NCBI GenBank assembly: GCA_042093455.1
Contig: JBELEU010000112.1
Span: forward strand, 1 to 7,112
Direction of reading: 5' to 3'
DNA from: GCA-2723085 sp042093455
GTDB taxonomy: Bacteria > Bacteroidota > Bacteroidia > Flavobacteriales_D > Parvicellaceae
Length of the DNA stretch: 7,112 nucleotides
Shown here: positions 5,839-7,112 of the stretch, in pieces
Position numbering within the stretch: the stretch's first letter is position 1
Layout: the number at the start of each line of letters is the position of its first letter
Made by a program: the position numbers and the translations under genes
The notes under the pieces: generated by a model
Told to the model about the DNA's origin: nothing
Databases searched by the model: none
Seen by the model: the letters and a program-made list of their open reading frames with translations, nothing else

Positions 5839-6425
5839 TTTTCCCAATCGTGGGTAGCTATGATAACACAACAATAAGTGTTGTAAGTGTTATCAGTATT
5901 TAAACAGCTTACGAATCCTATTCCAATATCTTTCATCATCCCGTACCAGTCGTTCATTCCTAAAAGATGCTTACGATGACCTAAGCTTCTAACATTAGCA
6001 TCAATGATTAAGTTTTTAATAGCCTCCAATGCAGTTTCAGCTCCTGCTGAGATGGATTCAAAACTATTGTCTTTTTTATCTTTGATCCAATCTGAATTGA
6101 GTTTATATCCTGCTTTGTGAATCATCACATTTATTCCCTTACCATCTTTAGAAACGTGATTGAAGTAATTTTTCTTTGCCATATCCATGGCTTTTTCTTC
6201 AGCAACATCAACAAGAATCTTATTCCATTTTAATTCATGTTTAGGTTTTATAGATTTCATGAAGTTACCAATTTCATTTTTAAAATCTGAAGGCTTTAAC
6301 CTTACCTTATTTAAGTAATTAAAAGCTTCTTTTGCTTGTTCTTTTTGAAGGAGATAGTTAGAGGATTGAGCATTTAAACTCAAAGAGCCCAAAAAAATAA
6401 ATAGTAGACCAAAAAATTTCATCAT
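5835..6425 (-). CDS. secreted CAP/SCP-domain protein
   Basis: This 196-residue protein has a clear signal peptide (MMKFFGLLFIFLGSLSLNAQ, cleavage after NAQ at about residue 20). The mature part resembles the CAP superfamily (cysteine-rich secretory, antigen 5, PR-1), found as secreted single-domain proteins in many bacteria. Supporting signs are AFNYLNKVRLKPSDF (34-48, first helix), LKWNKILVDVAEEKAMDMAKKNYFNHVSKDG with H90, FESISAG at 122-128 in the position of the usual GENI/GE motif (E123), and SLGHRKHLLG at 147-156 for the terminal GH-R motif with H150. DIGIGFV and the C-terminal strand complete the fold. H90, E123 and H150 would form the cavity that binds zinc in some members. Function in bacteria is mostly unknown. 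ATG codons at 6425 and 6422 are both possible. It starts 3 bases after the upstream membrane-protein gene, so the two are probably co-transcribed. Confidence 0.82.
   Translation of the reverse strand: MMKFFGLLFIFLGSLSLNAQSSNYLLQKEQAKEAFNYLNKVRLKPSDFKNEIGNFMKSIKPKHELKWNKILVDVAEEKAMDMAKKNYFNHVSKDGKGINVMIHKAGYKLNSDWIKDKKDNSFESISAGAETALEAIKNLIIDANVRSLGHRKHLLGMNDWYGMMKDIGIGFVSCLNTDNTYNTYCCVIIATHDWEN
5861..5895. repeat. inverted repeat able to form a 13-bp bulged hairpin near overlapping convergent stops
   Basis: TGATAACA (5861-5868) pairs with TGTTATCA (5888-5895), and inside it CAACA (5869-5873) pairs with TGTTG (5879-5883). This leaves a 5-base loop and a 4-base bulge (5884-5887). It is inside the 3' end of the CAP gene on the minus strand, where it encodes an NTYNTY repeat, and 22 bases beyond the DUF4159 stop on the plus strand. 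It could end or protect the plus transcript. No U-run follows on either strand, so a classical intrinsic terminator is not shown. Confidence 0.4.
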
Positions 6426-6428
6426 ATA

Positions 6429-6926
6429 TTAAGCTTTCATGTATTTAAGATTGACACCATATAAAAATATGAAAATCATAGGCGTAATGGATAAATTAAA
6501 GAATACTGAATAATTGAAAGGAAGCACTATAAAATTAACAAGAACTAGTAAAATCTGTACTATAACGTATCCCATAAAACCAGTTTTTTTTAACCCCCAA
6601 ATCATGTAAACAAAAAATATTTCAATTAGAAACAATAGGATTAACCACGTAGAAGTTTTATCAATGTAATTGAATTGTTCTTTTAAAACGCCTACAGCTT
6701 GTTGATCTCCATTTATCACTTTATACATTTGTTCTTTTATCTGATCCGAAACAATCAATTTGTAGATTAATAAAAAAAACAAACTTAAACCTGAGTATAT
6801 CCAACTCAAAATACACAATACTTTAAGCATTAATGGTTTTTCACCGTCACTGTTTTGATTTTTTGATATTAAAGGATCGTTTGATTCGTCTTCAAAAACC
6901 TCTATTTCATCATCAAAGTCGTTCAT
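6429..6926 (-). CDS. four-helix membrane protein of unknown function
   Basis: A 165-residue protein begins with an acidic, disordered cytoplasmic-type segment (residues 1-29, rich in D, E, N and S). Four hydrophobic segments follow, at about 34-59, 92-111, 116-136 and 141-159. A polar loop (60-91, containing EQMYKVINGDQQAVGVLKEQF) separates the first two. This is an integral inner-membrane protein, and the even helix count would put both ends on the same side. The layout recalls small uncharacterised multi-helix proteins common in Bacteroidota, but no named family or catalytic residue is recognised. The next gene downstream, encoding the CAP protein, starts 3 bases after this stop, which suggests a two-gene operon. 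The start ATG at 6926 has no Shine-Dalgarno site but is preceded by an AT-rich leader and a candidate -7 element. Confidence 0.75.
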   Translation of the reverse strand: MNDFDDEIEVFEDESNDPLISKNQNSDGEKPLMLKVLCILSWIYSGLSLFFLLIYKLIVSDQIKEQMYKVINGDQQAVGVLKEQFNYIDKTSTWLILLFLIEIFFVYMIWGLKKTGFMGYVIVQILLVLVNFIVLPFNYSVFFNLSITPMIFIFLYGVNLKYMKA

Positions 6927-6943
6927 ATTATTGAATTATAATT

Positions 6944-6951
6944 TAAAGATA
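6944..6951 (-). promoter_or_regulatory. weak candidate -7 element (TATCTTTA) upstream of the membrane-protein gene
   Basis: On the minus strand TATCTTTA matches TAnnTTTG in all but the last base. It lies 17 bases upstream of the ATG at 6926, in the 61-base gap after the T9SS-protein gene. No clear -33 TTTG is present; a TTTC lies about 21 bases upstream. The gene could instead be read through from the upstream gene. Confidence 0.25.
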
Positions 6952-6987
6952 CTAAAAGACTTAAATTCTATAGAAAAGTTGAATAAG

Positions 6988-7112
6988 TTACATTACAACC
7001 AATTGGATAGGCCTAGGCTTATCTACCAATACTATTAAATGATAAATTCCGCTTCGCAAAGCAGAAATATCAATATTATTTCCAGAAACGCCAGCCATAA
7101 CCAAAGAGCCGT
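6988..7112 (-). CDS. C-terminal end of a protein with a T9SS (type A) sorting domain; 5' part outside the window
   Basis: A minus-strand frame enters at the right edge and runs 40 codons to a TAA at 6990-6988. It contains the pattern SGNNIDISALRSGIYHLIV, which matches the last strands of the T9SS type A C-terminal sorting domain (usually N-x-I-D-[IL]-S-x-L-x-x-G-I-Y-x-[LVI]-x-[IVL]). Such domains direct a protein through the type IX system and are then cleaved off, leaving the passenger on the surface or released. The extreme end, DKPRPIQLVVM, is unusual because family members generally end in a short strand rich in lysine (K-x-x-K). The passenger domain is not in the window, so the protein's activity is unknown. 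Confidence 0.72.
   Translation of the reverse strand, partial: GSLVMAGVSGNNIDISALRSGIYHLIVLVDKPRPIQLVVM
7006..7023. repeat. 18-bp near-palindrome at the 3' end of the T9SS-protein gene
   Basis: The stretch centred on the perfect 8-mer GCCTAGGC (7011-7018) continues as GATA on the left and TATC on the right, with one mismatched pair (7010/7019). It lies within the last codons of the truncated gene and has no loop, so it would not make a normal RNA hairpin. A protein-binding site or chance are both possible. Confidence 0.3.

Noticed and set aside
1..7112. Mobile element, phage, CRISPR or defence system
   Set aside because: No transposase, integrase, terminal repeats, spaced direct repeats, nuclease or toxin-antitoxin motifs were seen; all frames are housekeeping biotin genes or small secreted and membrane proteins of matching composition.

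Overview
The window looks like an ordinary chromosomal stretch from a member of the Bacteroidota, most likely a Flavobacteriales-type bacterium. Four things point there. The DNA is AT-rich, by eye about one third G+C. There are almost no Shine-Dalgarno sites. Several upstream regions carry TAnnTTTG-like -7 promoter elements. At the right edge, a minus-strand reading frame ends in a type IX secretion (T9SS) C-terminal sorting domain, a system essentially confined to this phylum. The finer placement is inference. No rRNA, tRNA, CRISPR array, insertion sequence or phage gene was seen, and no intergenic stretch exceeds about 130 bases.

Layout. At 1-58 (minus) a short open frame may be the 5' end of a gene leaving the window. 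A 130-base divergent gap (59-188) carries a candidate promoter and an inverted repeat. A secreted, all-helical, TPR-like protein lies at 189-965 (plus). The core is a minus-strand biotin operon, transcribed bioB (5063-3942), bioF (3924-2848), bioD (2851-2228), bioA (2228-966). It is very tight: a 17-base gap, then a 4-base overlap with a TTG start, then a 1-base overlap. A 103-base divergent region (5064-5166), with a good -7 element and two palindromes, separates bioB from a plus-strand secreted DUF4159 protein (5167-5838). That gene converges with, and overlaps by 4 bases, a minus-strand secreted CAP/SCP-domain protein (5835-6425). The CAP gene lies 3 bases downstream of a four-helix membrane protein gene (6429-6926). 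The window closes with the last 40 codons of a T9SS-exported protein (6988-7112, minus).

How the genes work together. BioF makes 7-keto-8-aminopelargonate (KAPA) from pimeloyl thioester and alanine. BioA aminates it to diaminopelargonate (DAPA), BioD closes the ureido ring to give dethiobiotin, and BioB inserts sulfur to give biotin. The ring-assembly half of the pathway is therefore complete here, but the pimeloyl-making genes (bioC with bioH/bioG, or alternatives) are not in the window. The flanking secreted and membrane proteins have no evident link to biotin. I found no sign of a new defence, mobile or signalling system. The points worth a second look are regulatory and architectural: palindromes upstream of bioB, a TTG start fused to a stop codon, a basic tail on BioB, overlapping convergent stops with an adjacent hairpin, and little-characterised secreted proteins.
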